Source of the DNA: Streptomyces filipinensis
GTDB taxonomy: Bacteria > Actinomycetota > Actinomycetes > Streptomycetales > Streptomycetaceae
Reading direction: 5' to 3'
Length of the DNA stretch: 64,000 nucleotides
Assembly (NCBI RefSeq): GCF_014649495.1
Contig: NZ_BMTD01000012.1
Coordinates: forward strand, 186,001 to 250,000
Below the pieces are notes generated by a model, which worked only from the letters and a program-made list of their open reading frames with translations, made no database searches and was not told where the DNA came from. Position numbers and translations under genes: made by a program. Below are positions 42,392 to 51,507 of this stretch, one piece after another (positions within the stretch are counted from its first letter, which is position 1; each line of letters begins with the position of its first letter).

Positions 42392-44032
42392 CTAGCGCTC
42401 CGTCACCTTCCCGTCCGCGACCTCCAGCCGCCGGGTCACCCGGACCGCGTCCAGCATGCGCCGGTCGTGGGTGACCAGGAGCAGGGTGCCCGCGTAGGAG
42501 TCGAGGGCCGACTCCAGCTGTTCGATGGCGGGCAGGTCGAGGTGGTTCGTCGGCTCGTCGAGGACGAGGAGGTTGACCCCGCAGCCTTGGAGGAGGGACA
42601 GGGCGGCGCGGGTGCGCTCGCCCGGGGAGAGGGTCGCGGCCGGGCGCAGCACATGCTCGGACTTCAGGCCGAACTTGGCGAGCAGCGTGCGCACGTCCCC
42701 CGGCTCGGTGTCGGGGACGGCCGCGCAGAACGCGTCCAGCAGGGTCTCGGGTCCGTGGAACAGCTTGCGGGCCTGGTCGACCTCGCCGACCAGCACACCG
42801 GAGCCGAGCGCGGCGTGTCCGGAGTCGAGCGGGACGCGGCCGAGGAGCGCGCCGAGCAGGGTCGACTTGCCGGCGCCGTTCGCCCCGGTGACCGCGACCC
42901 GGTCCGCCCAGTCGATCTGCAGGCAGACCGGGCCGAAGGTGAAGTCGCCGCGCCGCACCTCGGCGTCCCGCAGGGTCGCCGCCACCGCGCCGGAGCGCGG
43001 CGCGGTGGCGATCTCCATGCGCAGCTCCCACTCCTTGCGCGGCTCCTCGACCGTCTCCAGGCGTTCGATCATGCGCTGGGTCTGCCGTGCCTTGGCGGCC
43101 TGCTTCTCGCTGGCCTCGCTGCGGAACTTGCGGCCGATCTTGTCGTTGTCGTTGCCGGCCTTGCGCCGGGCGTTCTTCACGCCCTTGTCCATCCAGGACC
43201 GCTGCATCTGCGCGCGGTCCTGGAGGGCGGCCCTCTTGTCGGCGTACTCCTCGTACTCCTCGCGGGCGTGCCGGCGGGCGACGTCGCGTTCCTCCAGGTA
43301 GGCCTCGTAGCCGCCGCCGTAGAGGCTGATCTGCCGCTGGGCGAGGTCGAGTTCGAGGACCTTGGTGACGGTGCGGGTGAGGAACTCGCGGTCGTGGCTG
43401 ACGACGACCGTGCCGGCGCGCAGCCCGCAGACGAAGCGTTCCAGGCGCTCCAGGCCGTCCAGGTCGAGGTCGTTGGTGGGCTCGTCCAGGAGGAAGACGT
43501 CGTAGCGGGACAGCAGCAGCGAGGCGAGCCCGGCGCGGGCCGCCTGGCCGCCGGACAGGGCGGTCATCGGCTGGTCCAGGCCGATGGCGAGGCCGAGGGA
43601 GTCGGCGACCTCCTCCGCGCGCTCCTCCAGGTCGGCGCCGCCGAGGCCGAGCCAGCGCTCCAGGGCCGTGGCGTAGGCGTCGTCGGCGCCGGGCGCGCCG
43701 TCCACGAGTGCCTGGGTGGCCTCGTCCATGACGCGCTGCGCCTCGGCGACACCCGTACGGCGGGCCAGGAACTCCCGGACCGTCTCCCCCGGCCTGCGCT
43801 CCGGCTCCTGCGGCAGATGGCCGACGGTGGCGGTCGGCGGGGACAGACGGAGTTCGCCCTGTTCCGGCGGGGTGAGTCCGGCGAGGAGCTTGAGCAGGGT
43901 GGACTTGCCCGCGCCGTTGGCGCCCACGAGACCGATCACGTCGCCGGGCGCGACCACGAGGTCCAGCCCGGAGAAGAGGGAGCGGTCGCCGTGGCCGGCG
44001 GCGAGGTTCTTGGCGACGAGGGTGGCAGTCAT
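42392..44032 (-). CDS. ABC-F family ATPase (ribosome-associated type)
   Basis: A 546-aa soluble protein with two ATPase cassettes and no membrane domain. The first Walker A is GANGAGKST (37-45) and the second is in VTGANGAGKSTLLGALLG. The signatures are ALSGGQAARAGLAS and TLSPGERTRAAL, and the Walker B regions are LLDEPTNDLDLDG and VLDEPTNHLDLP. The highly charged interdomain linker is typical of ABC-F factors acting at the ribosomal E site. Antibiotic protection or translation assistance cannot be distinguished by eye. The ATG at 44032 shares its A with the stop of the preceding gene (TGATG). Confidence 0.9.
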   Translation of the reverse strand: MTATLVAKNLAAGHGDRSLFSGLDLVVAPGDVIGLVGANGAGKSTLLKLLAGLTPPEQGELRLSPPTATVGHLPQEPERRPGETVREFLARRTGVAEAQRVMDEATQALVDGAPGADDAYATALERWLGLGGADLEERAEEVADSLGLAIGLDQPMTALSGGQAARAGLASLLLSRYDVFLLDEPTNDLDLDGLERLERFVCGLRAGTVVVSHDREFLTRTVTKVLELDLAQRQISLYGGGYEAYLEERDVARRHAREEYEEYADKRAALQDRAQMQRSWMDKGVKNARRKAGNDNDKIGRKFRSEASEKQAAKARQTQRMIERLETVEEPRKEWELRMEIATAPRSGAVAATLRDAEVRRGDFTFGPVCLQIDWADRVAVTGANGAGKSTLLGALLGRVPLDSGHAALGSGVLVGEVDQARKLFHGPETLLDAFCAAVPDTEPGDVRTLLAKFGLKSEHVLRPAATLSPGERTRAALSLLQGCGVNLLVLDEPTNHLDLPAIEQLESALDSYAGTLLLVTHDRRMLDAVRVTRRLEVADGKVTER

Positions 44033-45099
44033 CAGGAGGCAGATCCTAACGGGCCGCTCTCCCCGTCTCCGTCGCGGTTTTGGCCGGTGACCGGCGCCGT
44101 GAGCACGCCTCCGGTCGTGCGGGCGACGACGAACGCCTCCCCCTTGACCGCCTTCGGGGCGAGGGGGACGCGGTGCCGGCCGGGCTCCAGGACGCCGTCG
44201 AAGACCTCGCGCACCCGGGTGCGGTAGAGCCGGTCGAGGCGGTAGGCGGTGATCCGTACCCGGCACGCGGAGGTCACTTCCACGTCCGCCGTGCTGCCGG
44301 CGGCGGTCAGCCCGGTGAGCCGGCGCTGCGGGAGCGGGCTGCGGTCCAGGGCGTGCTCGATCTGGGCGACGAGCAGCGGCACGATGGGGGCCAGCCCGTC
44401 CACGCGGGCGACCTCGACGCCGGCCCGGTCGAAGGCCTCCAGCACGGCGGACCGGTCGGCCTCGCCGACCGCGCGGCCGAAGGCGACCGCGCCGTAGCCG
44501 CGCAGCTCCTCGGCGGGCACGGCCCGGGCGTCCTGGGTGATGTCGGCGCCGATGCCGATGGTGCGCAGCGCGGCGGCCAGCCTGGCCAGCACCGCGACCC
44601 GGGCGCCGATCAGCAGCACCCGCCGGCGGGGCGCGACGGAGCCCTCCCTCAGGGCGCCGAGTGCCGCGCGGTACTCGGCACCGTGGAAGCGGAACGGTCC
44701 TATGCCGTGGTAGCCGTTGAGCTGCAGGTCGGCGCGCTCCTCCGTCTGCCAGGCGAAGTCCCGCCAGATGTAGTCCTCGCCGTCGTGCTCGATGACGGCG
44801 GTGACCGCTCCGCAGGCCAGGTCCGCGCACTCGGGGCAGCCGTAGATGACGAACCGGCCTTCCGGGAGCGGCGGTTCGGCCTCCAGGAGCAGCGCGCGCA
44901 CCTGCTCGGTGAAGATGGCGGGCGGGATGTCCGAGGCGAGCGGGGAGACGGCGTCGAGGTCGGACAGCCGGAACAGCAGCGGACGGCCGTCCACGACGAA
45001 GTCCACGAAGTCGCGGTGCGCCTGGTAGCCGCCGTCGGCGAGCACACCGCCGGCGCGGGTCGCCGGTGCCAGGCCGAAGGTCGCGTATGCGGCAGACAT
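44032..45099 (-). CDS. Uncharacterised 355-aa protein coupled to ABC-F
   Basis: I do not recognise the family. The N-terminal half has a cysteine cluster YGCPECADLACG (Cys88, Cys91, Cys96), which could bind metal. The middle has a dinucleotide-like RRRVLLIGARVAVLARLAAAL segment around residue 160, and the C-terminal part is rich in short beta strands. There is no signal peptide. The ATG at 45099 lies six bases after a GATACT -10-like element, so the mRNA is probably leaderless. Its TGA overlaps the ABC-F ATG, so the two proteins are probably made together. Confidence 0.75.
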   Translation of the reverse strand: MSAAYATFGLAPATRAGGVLADGGYQAHRDFVDFVVDGRPLLFRLSDLDAVSPLASDIPPAIFTEQVRALLLEAEPPLPEGRFVIYGCPECADLACGAVTAVIEHDGEDYIWRDFAWQTEERADLQLNGYHGIGPFRFHGAEYRAALGALREGSVAPRRRVLLIGARVAVLARLAAALRTIGIGADITQDARAVPAEELRGYGAVAFGRAVGEADRSAVLEAFDRAGVEVARVDGLAPIVPLLVAQIEHALDRSPLPQRRLTGLTAAGSTADVEVTSACRVRITAYRLDRLYRTRVREVFDGVLEPGRHRVPLAPKAVKGEAFVVARTTGGVLTAPVTGQNRDGDGESGPLGSAS

Positions 45100-45176
45100 G
45101 CTGTGAGTATCCCCACGCCGGCCCGGATCTGAGCCCGGCGGGACACAGTCGGCCGGAGTGGGCCTATCGTCCTGGC
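45100..45176. promoter_or_regulatory. Compact divergent promoter region with leaderless-type -10 elements
   Basis: Only 77 bases separate the two divergent starts. On the minus strand GATACT (45111-45106) is six bases from the ATG. On the plus strand TATCGT (45165-45170) is six bases from the GTG. Neither gene has a Shine-Dalgarno sequence. Both patterns fit leaderless transcripts, which are common in actinomycetes. The -35 matches are poor. Confidence 0.5.
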
Positions 45177-46115
45177 GTGGACAGCGAGCCGAGTGACGAA
45201 GTGATCGTGGTCGGGAGCGGGGTCGCCGGGCTGACGACGGCCGTGGTGCTGGCCGAGTCCGGGCGCCGGGTCCGGGTGTGGGCGCGGGAGCCCGCCGAGC
45301 GTACGACCTCGGCGGTCGCCGGCGGTCTGTGGTGGCCGTACCGCATCGAACCCGAGCCCCTGGTCGGCGCGTGGGCGCTCGCGTCCCTCACCGTGTACGA
45401 GGAGCTGGCGCGGCGGCCGCAGGAGACGGGCGTACGCCTGGTCGACGGCGTACACCGGGGGGCCCGGCTGGACGGGCTCGGCGCGTGGGCGGGCCGGGTG
45501 GCGGGGCTGCGGGCCGTCGCCGAGGGGCTGGCGGCGCGGCTGCCGCTGATCGACATGCCGGTGCATCTGGCCTGGCTGCGGGAGCGGCTCGTCGAGGCGG
45601 GGGGCGTGGTGGAGGTTCGCGAGGTGCCCGCCCTCGCCGCCGTACCGGCGCCGGTCGTGGTCAACTGCACGGGTCTGGGGGCGCGTTCGCTGGTGCCGGA
45701 CCCGGCGGTGCGTCCGGTGCGCGGGCAGCTGGTGGTGGTGGAGAACCCGGGGATCACGACGTGGTTCACGTCCGTCGAGCACGCCTCGGACGCCTCCACG
45801 TACTTCATGCCGCAGCCGGGCGGGCTGCTGCTGGGCGGTACGGCGGAGGACGACGACTGGTCCCTTCGCCCGGACCCGGCCACCGCCGCGGCGATCGTGG
45901 CCCGGTGCGCGGCGGTCCGGCCGGAGATCGCGCGGGCCCGGGTGCTGGGCCACCGGGTGGGGCTGCGGCCGGCCCGGGACGCGGTACGGCTGGAACGGCA
46001 GCGACTGGCCGACGGCCGCGTCCTGGTGCACAACTACGGGCACGGCGGGGCCGGGATCACCGTGGCGTGGGGGTGTGCCCGTCAGGCGGCCGAGCTGGCG
46101 TTCCCGGCCGCCTGA
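45177..46115 (+). CDS. FAD-dependent oxidoreductase, D-amino-acid-oxidase-like
   Basis: A 312-aa flavoprotein of the DAO family. The FAD motif VVGSGVAGLTTAVVLAESG is at about residues 11-29, and TSAVAGGLWWPYR matches D-amino-acid oxidase. VNCTGLGARSL and the C-terminal NYGHGGAGITVAWGCA complete the DAO signatures. It is expected to oxidise D-amino acids to oxo acids with peroxide formation; the preferred amino acid is unknown. The GTG at 45177 lies six bases after a -10-like element, with no ribosome site. Confidence 0.88.
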   Translation: MDSEPSDEVIVVGSGVAGLTTAVVLAESGRRVRVWAREPAERTTSAVAGGLWWPYRIEPEPLVGAWALASLTVYEELARRPQETGVRLVDGVHRGARLDGLGAWAGRVAGLRAVAEGLAARLPLIDMPVHLAWLRERLVEAGGVVEVREVPALAAVPAPVVVNCTGLGARSLVPDPAVRPVRGQLVVVENPGITTWFTSVEHASDASTYFMPQPGGLLLGGTAEDDDWSLRPDPATAAAIVARCAAVRPEIARARVLGHRVGLRPARDAVRLERQRLADGRVLVHNYGHGGAGITVAWGCARQAAELAFPAA

Positions 46116-46382
46116 CGGGGCTCAGGGCGGGGGCGCCGGGGGCGCCGGCGGGGTGCCGCCCGGACCGCCGCGCGCCGCCCCTCGGGGTCCCCCAGGCCTT
46201 GGGGCACCGGGGGAGACACGACCCGCCCGTGGCCACGGCGCGCACGCGGTCGCACCGCGCAGGGGCGCGGGAACCCGCGCGGCCGGGGCCACGACGGACC
46301 CGCGCCCGGCGACGCTCAGGACCCCCGACGGCGCGATCCCGCAGGACCCCTCGCCCGCCGGACGGCCCACGCCTCGCCGCGC
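46116..46382. terminator. Convergent intergenic region with hairpin
   Basis: The 267-base gap between convergent genes is extremely G/C-rich. GGTCCCCCAGGCCTTGGGGC plus ACC (46186-46208) folds into a hairpin with one internal mismatch and could terminate either side. I see no gene in the rest. Confidence 0.5.
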
Positions 46383-48359
46383 CTACATCGGGACGTGCTC
46401 GGCGGCGCGCGGTGCACGGACGCCGTTCAAGGTCCTCGGCGCGGGAGCCGTACCGGCCGTACCGGCCGTGGCCCGGGCGAACGCCGGTGCGCCGCCGACC
46501 AGCGGGAGACTCGCCCCCGTACCGGACAGGTCGATCGTCAGGGCCGGCTTCGTCGACGGCGGGTCGATCAGGTCCTTGTCCGTGCCCGCGATGATCAGGG
46601 CGAGCCGGTGTCCCCGGGGGACGACATGGTCGGTGGCCGCCAGACGCAAGGTCATCGTGTACGCCTTGCCCGGGGTGAGCGGGACGCCCTTGGCGAGGGA
46701 GGCGTGGTGGCCGAGGTCGGCCCAGCCGCGGCTGAACACGGTGTAGTCGACCCTGGCGGTCTTGGCCCTGGTCTCCTTGAAGCAGGCGCTGTCCCCGGCC
46801 GTGCTCGCGCCCCAGCAGGTGCGGTCGGTGAGCGTGGTGATGCCCTCGTCCGCGTCCGCGTAGTCGCGGATCGTGTCCGGGCCGAGGTCGACCAGGACCG
46901 CGGAGAGGTGGGCCGAGGTGGTGGTCGGGGTCGCGGTCACCGTCACCGTGGACGAACCGGACAGGCGCAGGTCCCGGGTGAGCGGCGCGGTGAGGAAGCC
47001 GGTCTTCTCGGCCGTGGGCGTGGTCAGGTGCGCGGCCCAGTCGGTCTCGCTCTGCTTCGGGTCGTCGGTGAAGCTCTCGGTGCCGGCGGCCGGGCGCAGG
47101 CCGAGCGTGCCGACGCCGGCCCGGGTGCCGGGCGCCGGGTGCAGGACGGTGGCGCGGGCGGTCTGCGGGGGCCAGACGCGGGAGGTGACCCACTGGTCGG
47201 GGTGGCGTTCGATGTCGGCCATCGGCTCACGGTCGATACCGTTGTCGTAGCCGAGGAGTTCGTGGTCGAACCAGCGGTGCAGGGTGTCGACCCAGGCGCC
47301 GCGCCGGTAGTCGAACGGGTCGACGTGCCCGGTCTGCGACAGCCAGATCTTGCGCTGCACACCGTGCCCGGCCAGGGCGTCCCACCACTGGCCGAAGTGC
47401 TTGGTGCGGACGTTGAGGTCCTGCATGCCGTGCACCAGGAACACGCTGGCGCGCACCTTCGCCGCGTCCCTGACGTAGTCCCGCTCGTTCCACAGCCCGG
47501 TCCAGTCGCCGCTGCGCGGGCTGCCGTCGGCGAGTCTCCTCTGTACGGCGGCGCAGTGGGCGTGCGCCGCGTCGCTCTCGACGTAGCCGGCCAGTTCGGC
47601 GGGGCCGCCGTCGTACAGCGGGGCGCCCTGTGCGAAGTAGTAGTCGTACCAGGAGGAGATGCCGCTGATCGGGACGATCGTCTTCAGGCCTTCGACACCG
47701 GTGGCGGCTACCCCGTTGGCGATCGTGGCGTCCCAGCTCTTGCCGATCATGCCGGTGCTGCCGTTGCTCCAGGTGGCCTTGACGGTCCTGGCCCCGGTCC
47801 GGCTCGTGTACGCCGTGGCGCGGCCGTTCAGCCAGTCGATGACGGCCTTCGCGGACCGGATGTCGGAGCGGCCGCCGACGTCGACGCAGCCGTCGGAGCG
47901 GTTGGTGCCGGCGAGGTCGACGCCGACGAAGGCGTAGCCGCGGGGCACGAAGAAGTTGTCGTAGAAGAGCGGCATCCGGACGACGTGGCCCTGTGCGTCG
48001 TACGTCTTCTTCTGGCTCTCGTTGCCGCGTCCGCAGCAGGAGTAGTAGGGGCTGGCGTCCATGATGACGGGCACCTTGCGGCCCTGGCGGGCGGGTTCGG
48101 CGGGCCGGACGATGTCGGCGGCGACGCGGTCGGTCCTCCCGTCGCCGTCCTCGTCGAGGCCGGTGTCCACCCACACGGACTCGCGGACGGCGTGGGCGTA
48201 GGAGTAGACGGGCCGGCTCTCGCGGGTGGTCCGGCCCGCGCCGGTGGCGCCCTGTGCGGCGGCGGGGGTGAGGAAAGCGGCCGTCAGGAGGGCGGCGACC
48301 GCGGTGGCGAGCGTTCTCCAGATCGTGAAGCGCGTTCTCATCGGCGTGCGAAGTGGCAT
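46383..48359 (-). CDS. Secreted Xaa-Pro dipeptidyl-peptidase-like S15 hydrolase
   Basis: A 658-aa exported serine hydrolase. An N-terminal signal peptide (basic, hydrophobic to about residue 36, ending AAAQG) is followed by an alpha/beta-hydrolase domain. The nucleophile region is MIGKSWDATIANG; the acid and base regions are LVHGMQDLNV and TGHVDPFDYRRG. The C-terminal jelly roll characteristic of PepX/CocE proteins follows. It is likely to release Xaa-Pro dipeptides outside the cell. ATG 48359 or 48341 could be the start; neither has a clear ribosome site. Confidence 0.88.
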   Translation of the reverse strand: MPLRTPMRTRFTIWRTLATAVAALLTAAFLTPAAAQGATGAGRTTRESRPVYSYAHAVRESVWVDTGLDEDGDGRTDRVAADIVRPAEPARQGRKVPVIMDASPYYSCCGRGNESQKKTYDAQGHVVRMPLFYDNFFVPRGYAFVGVDLAGTNRSDGCVDVGGRSDIRSAKAVIDWLNGRATAYTSRTGARTVKATWSNGSTGMIGKSWDATIANGVAATGVEGLKTIVPISGISSWYDYYFAQGAPLYDGGPAELAGYVESDAAHAHCAAVQRRLADGSPRSGDWTGLWNERDYVRDAAKVRASVFLVHGMQDLNVRTKHFGQWWDALAGHGVQRKIWLSQTGHVDPFDYRRGAWVDTLHRWFDHELLGYDNGIDREPMADIERHPDQWVTSRVWPPQTARATVLHPAPGTRAGVGTLGLRPAAGTESFTDDPKQSETDWAAHLTTPTAEKTGFLTAPLTRDLRLSGSSTVTVTATPTTTSAHLSAVLVDLGPDTIRDYADADEGITTLTDRTCWGASTAGDSACFKETRAKTARVDYTVFSRGWADLGHHASLAKGVPLTPGKAYTMTLRLAATDHVVPRGHRLALIIAGTDKDLIDPPSTKPALTIDLSGTGASLPLVGGAPAFARATAGTAGTAPAPRTLNGVRAPRAAEHVPM

Positions 48360-48546
48360 GCGCGGACGGTACTCCGGTCAACTCCCTGGCAGAAGGGTGA
48401 TTTCCGGCGTCTCGCGTGTCGCGTGACGGCTGAATGGCGATCGTGTGACAGCGGGGGCCATGGACAGGTCAGGGGCCTCAGGGACTGAATAGGCTCCGTA
48501 CAGAGTTCTCCGAACGGACCTGCAGTCCTGACGACTTGGAGCTGAC

Positions 48547-50043
48547 GTGCACCGCAGAATCATCGCGCCGGGCGCGCTCGCGGCGGCCTCCCTCCTGCTG
48601 GCGATCCCGGCATCGGCCGCGAGCTACTCCCCCGGCGCGCCGGGCATCGGCGACCCCTACTACCCCGACTACGGCAACGGCGGCTACGACGTCTCCCACT
48701 ACGACCTGAGGCTGCAGTACCAGCCGAAGACGGACGAGTTGCAGGGCACGGCGACGATCCTGGCGCGGACCACGCAGGACCTGTCCAGCTTCGACCTGGA
48801 CTTCCTGCTGGACGTGAGCGAGGTACGGGTCAACGGCGCCAAGGCCGCCTTCACGTCCTCCGGGCAGCACGAACTGGTCGTCACACCGAAGACCCCGCTG
48901 GCCAAGGGCACGCCGGTCACCGTCGTCGTCCGCTACAGCGGTGTGCCGTCCACGAAGGCCGCCTACGGTTTCACCGCCTGGCACCGCACGCCCGACGGCG
49001 CGGTCGCGGCCGACGAGCCCGAGGCCGCCTGGTGGTGGTTCCCGAGCAACGACCACCCGAGCGACAAGGCCACCTACGACGTCTCGGTGGCCGTGCCGGA
49101 CGACACCCAGGCGATCTCCAACGGCACCCTGCAGGCGACGAGTTCGAAGCTCGGCTGGACCCGCTACAGCTGGCGGCAGAACAAGCCGCAGGCGACGTAT
49201 CTGGCCACGCTCGCCGTCGGCAGGTTCGACATCACGACCAGTACCTCCGACGGCGGGGTGCCGGTCGTCAACGCCTACAGCAAGGACCTCGGCGACAACG
49301 ACGGGGCCGCGCGGGCGAGCGTGGAGCGCACCGGCGAGCTCGTCGACTGGCTGAGCGGCTACTTCGGGCCGTATCCGTTCAGTTCGGCCGGCGGGTACGT
49401 GCCGAACACCACCACCGGGTACGCGCTGGAGACCCAGGGCCGCGTCTACTACAGCCCGAAGCAGTTCGCGAAGGGCTCCAACGCCTCGGTGGTCGTGCAC
49501 GAGCTGGCCCACCAGTGGTACGGCGACGACGTGTCGGTGAAGGACTGGAAGGACATCTGGCTCAACGAGGGCTTCGCGACGTACGCCCAGTGGCTGTGGT
49601 CCGAGCACGAGGGCGAGGGCACCACGCGGCAACTCGCCGACTACGTGTACGCCTCCCACCCGGCCGACGACGCCTTCTGGACGGTCAAGCCGGGGGACCC
49701 GGGCCCGGACAACCAGTTCGACGGCGCCGTCTACGACCGGGGCGCGCTCGCCATCCAGGCGCTGCGGGACGAGATCGGCGACGACGCGTTCTTCCGCGTC
49801 CTGAAGGGCTGGCCGCAGGAGCACGCGTACGGCAACGCCTCGGTCGCCGACTTCCAGAGGTACGCCGAGCAGGTGTCCGGCAAGCCGCTCTCGGCGCTGT
49901 TCGACACCTGGCTGTTCCAGCCGTCGAAGCCGGCCGCGTCCGCGGCCCGGTCCCTGGCGAAGGCGCACGCGCCGGTGGCCCGGCCGAAGTCGTGGAAGAA
50001 GGTCGAGGCGGCGCACGACGCGCACGCCACGCCCGGGCACTGA
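48547..50043 (+). CDS. Secreted M1-family zinc aminopeptidase
   Basis: A 498-aa exported metallopeptidase. A signal peptide (about residues 1-24, ending ASAAS) is followed by the M1 N-terminal beta domain. The zinc site is HELAHQWYGD at 318-327, and LNEGFA supplies Glu341 (HExxH-x18-E). The protein is shorter than full-length aminopeptidase N, lacking the large C-terminal domain, as in many Streptomyces secreted forms. The GTG at 48547 has GGAG seven bases upstream. It is divergent from the Xaa-Pro peptidase gene, and both probably serve extracellular peptide use. Confidence 0.9.
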   Translation: MHRRIIAPGALAAASLLLAIPASAASYSPGAPGIGDPYYPDYGNGGYDVSHYDLRLQYQPKTDELQGTATILARTTQDLSSFDLDFLLDVSEVRVNGAKAAFTSSGQHELVVTPKTPLAKGTPVTVVVRYSGVPSTKAAYGFTAWHRTPDGAVAADEPEAAWWWFPSNDHPSDKATYDVSVAVPDDTQAISNGTLQATSSKLGWTRYSWRQNKPQATYLATLAVGRFDITTSTSDGGVPVVNAYSKDLGDNDGAARASVERTGELVDWLSGYFGPYPFSSAGGYVPNTTTGYALETQGRVYYSPKQFAKGSNASVVVHELAHQWYGDDVSVKDWKDIWLNEGFATYAQWLWSEHEGEGTTRQLADYVYASHPADDAFWTVKPGDPGPDNQFDGAVYDRGALAIQALRDEIGDDAFFRVLKGWPQEHAYGNASVADFQRYAEQVSGKPLSALFDTWLFQPSKPAASAARSLAKAHAPVARPKSWKKVEAAHDAHATPGH

Positions 50044-50054
50044 CCCGGCGCGGT

Positions 50055-50972
50055 CTAGGGTCTCGGCGCCGTCGCCCGCTTCAGCAGCTCGTCCCGGCCT
50101 ATCGACTCCGCCCGGGAGGCCGGGACCGTGCAGGCGTGGGCGCCCGCGACGGCGCCGTAGCGGGCGCACGTCTCGGGCGGCTCGCCGCCGAGGCGGCCGT
50201 AGAGGAACGCGGCGGCGAAGGCGTCGCCCGCGCCGTTGGAGTCCACCACCGGCGCGGGCGGCACCGCCGCGGGGACGTGGGACAGCTCGCCGTCGGCCAG
50301 CAGGTACGCGCCCTCGGCCCCGGCGGTGGCGACGACGGCCTCGGCCCGGCCCCGCTCGGCGATGCGCCGCATGGTCCGCTCGGGGTCGGTCAGCGCGGCG
50401 GCCGACAGGAAGACGACGTCCGCCGCGTGGGCGAACGGCTCGTGGTACGGGTTCTCCCCGTCCCAGTCGTGCAGGTCGGTGGAGAGCGGGATGCCCGTCG
50501 CGGCCAGCACGGGCAGGGCGTCGGCGCAGGGCTGGGTGATCGTGACGTGGACGTGCCGGCTCGTCCCGGCGAGCGTGCGCAGCGTCTGGGGCGGGAAGCG
50601 GTCGCCGGGGCGGGCGCGGCTGGTGTCGTACAGGGACAGGCGGCGGCCGTCCGGGCCGACGAGGTTGACCGCCCGTCTGGTGCCGGCGGGCTGCGGGAGC
50701 GCGGTCAGTGCGATGCCGTGCTCGCGGTGCAGGGAGCGCACGAGGTCGCCCTCGGGGTCGTCGCCGAGCAGATCGAGGTGGTGGGTGCGCAGGCCGAGTG
50801 CGGCGAGGCCCAGCGCGACGAAGTCGCCGGTCTGTCCGGCCCGGGTGCGGATCCCGGAGTCGATCATGTAGCTGTCGGCGTAGGGCAGGGGGAGCTGGGG
50901 GACCTGGATGATCGTGTCCACGCCGGCTCCGCCCAGCACCAGGACATCCGCCGCACCGCCGCGCTGGGTCAT
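50055..50972 (-). CDS. PfkB-family carbohydrate/nucleoside kinase
   Basis: A 305-aa ribokinase-fold enzyme. The N-terminal GGAGVDTIIQVP and a GDDPEGDLV segment belong to the substrate lid. The C-terminal signature VVDSNGAGDAFAAAFLYG holds the anion hole and catalytic Asp (about residue 252). Ribose, other sugars or nucleosides are possible substrates. Its ATG overlaps the stop of the macro-domain gene as ATGA, suggesting that the two act on linked substrates such as released ADP-ribose fragments; this is inference. Confidence 0.87.
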   Translation of the reverse strand: MTQRGGAADVLVLGGAGVDTIIQVPQLPLPYADSYMIDSGIRTRAGQTGDFVALGLAALGLRTHHLDLLGDDPEGDLVRSLHREHGIALTALPQPAGTRRAVNLVGPDGRRLSLYDTSRARPGDRFPPQTLRTLAGTSRHVHVTITQPCADALPVLAATGIPLSTDLHDWDGENPYHEPFAHAADVVFLSAAALTDPERTMRRIAERGRAEAVVATAGAEGAYLLADGELSHVPAAVPPAPVVDSNGAGDAFAAAFLYGRLGGEPPETCARYGAVAGAHACTVPASRAESIGRDELLKRATAPRP

Positions 50973-51457
50973 CCGGCGCCGTCCCCGTGGTCGTAGACCG
51001 TCACCGCTATCCCCCGTTTCACCAGTCGCTCGTCGATGAGCGGTGCCACGCGGGACCACCTGCCGCCCGCCAGACCGCAGCCTATGCGGGGCATGTGCAC
51101 GGACGCACCGAGTCCGGCCACTTCGCCGGCGAGGGTGGTCAGCGCGGTGTCGATCGCCTCGTAGCGCACGGGGACGCCCTTGCTGCCCCTTCTGGTGCCG
51201 CGCTGGCCGATCATGTTGGCCACCCACACATACGGCTCGACCCGGACCAGCTGCACCGCGCCCAGGGCGAAGTCGTTCCGCGCGCGGTCGCGGTGCCAGG
51301 CGCGGTATGCCGCCTCCGGCTGGGGCCAGCGGCGCGAGAGCGCGAGCACGAAGCCCTTCCCCCAGCCGCCGATGTCGTTGCAGACATGGGCGATCACCTT
51401 GACGCCCTTGACCGACGGCACGGTGGCGTCACCCCGGACATACGTGATCTCCGACAT
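50969..51457 (-). CDS. Macro-domain (ADP-ribose-binding/hydrolase) protein
   Basis: A 162-aa stand-alone macro domain. The N-terminal YVRGDATVP, the ADP-ribose loop HVCNDIGGWGKGFVLALS and the second loop MPRIGCGLAGGRW are well preserved. The GGWGKG and GCGLAGG pattern resembles the TARG1/DarG branch more than MacroD. Possible activities are removal of ADP-ribose from protein or nucleic acid, or O-acyl-ADP-ribose deacylation. No DarT-like toxin gene is adjacent. The downstream PfkB kinase overlaps by four bases. Confidence 0.87.
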   Translation of the reverse strand: MSEITYVRGDATVPSVKGVKVIAHVCNDIGGWGKGFVLALSRRWPQPEAAYRAWHRDRARNDFALGAVQLVRVEPYVWVANMIGQRGTRRGSKGVPVRYEAIDTALTTLAGEVAGLGASVHMPRIGCGLAGGRWSRVAPLIDERLVKRGIAVTVYDHGDGAG

Positions 51458-51507
51458 GACGCCACCGTAGGCGATGCCACGGACAGTGGCGGAGGGCTCC
51501 CGGGCCG

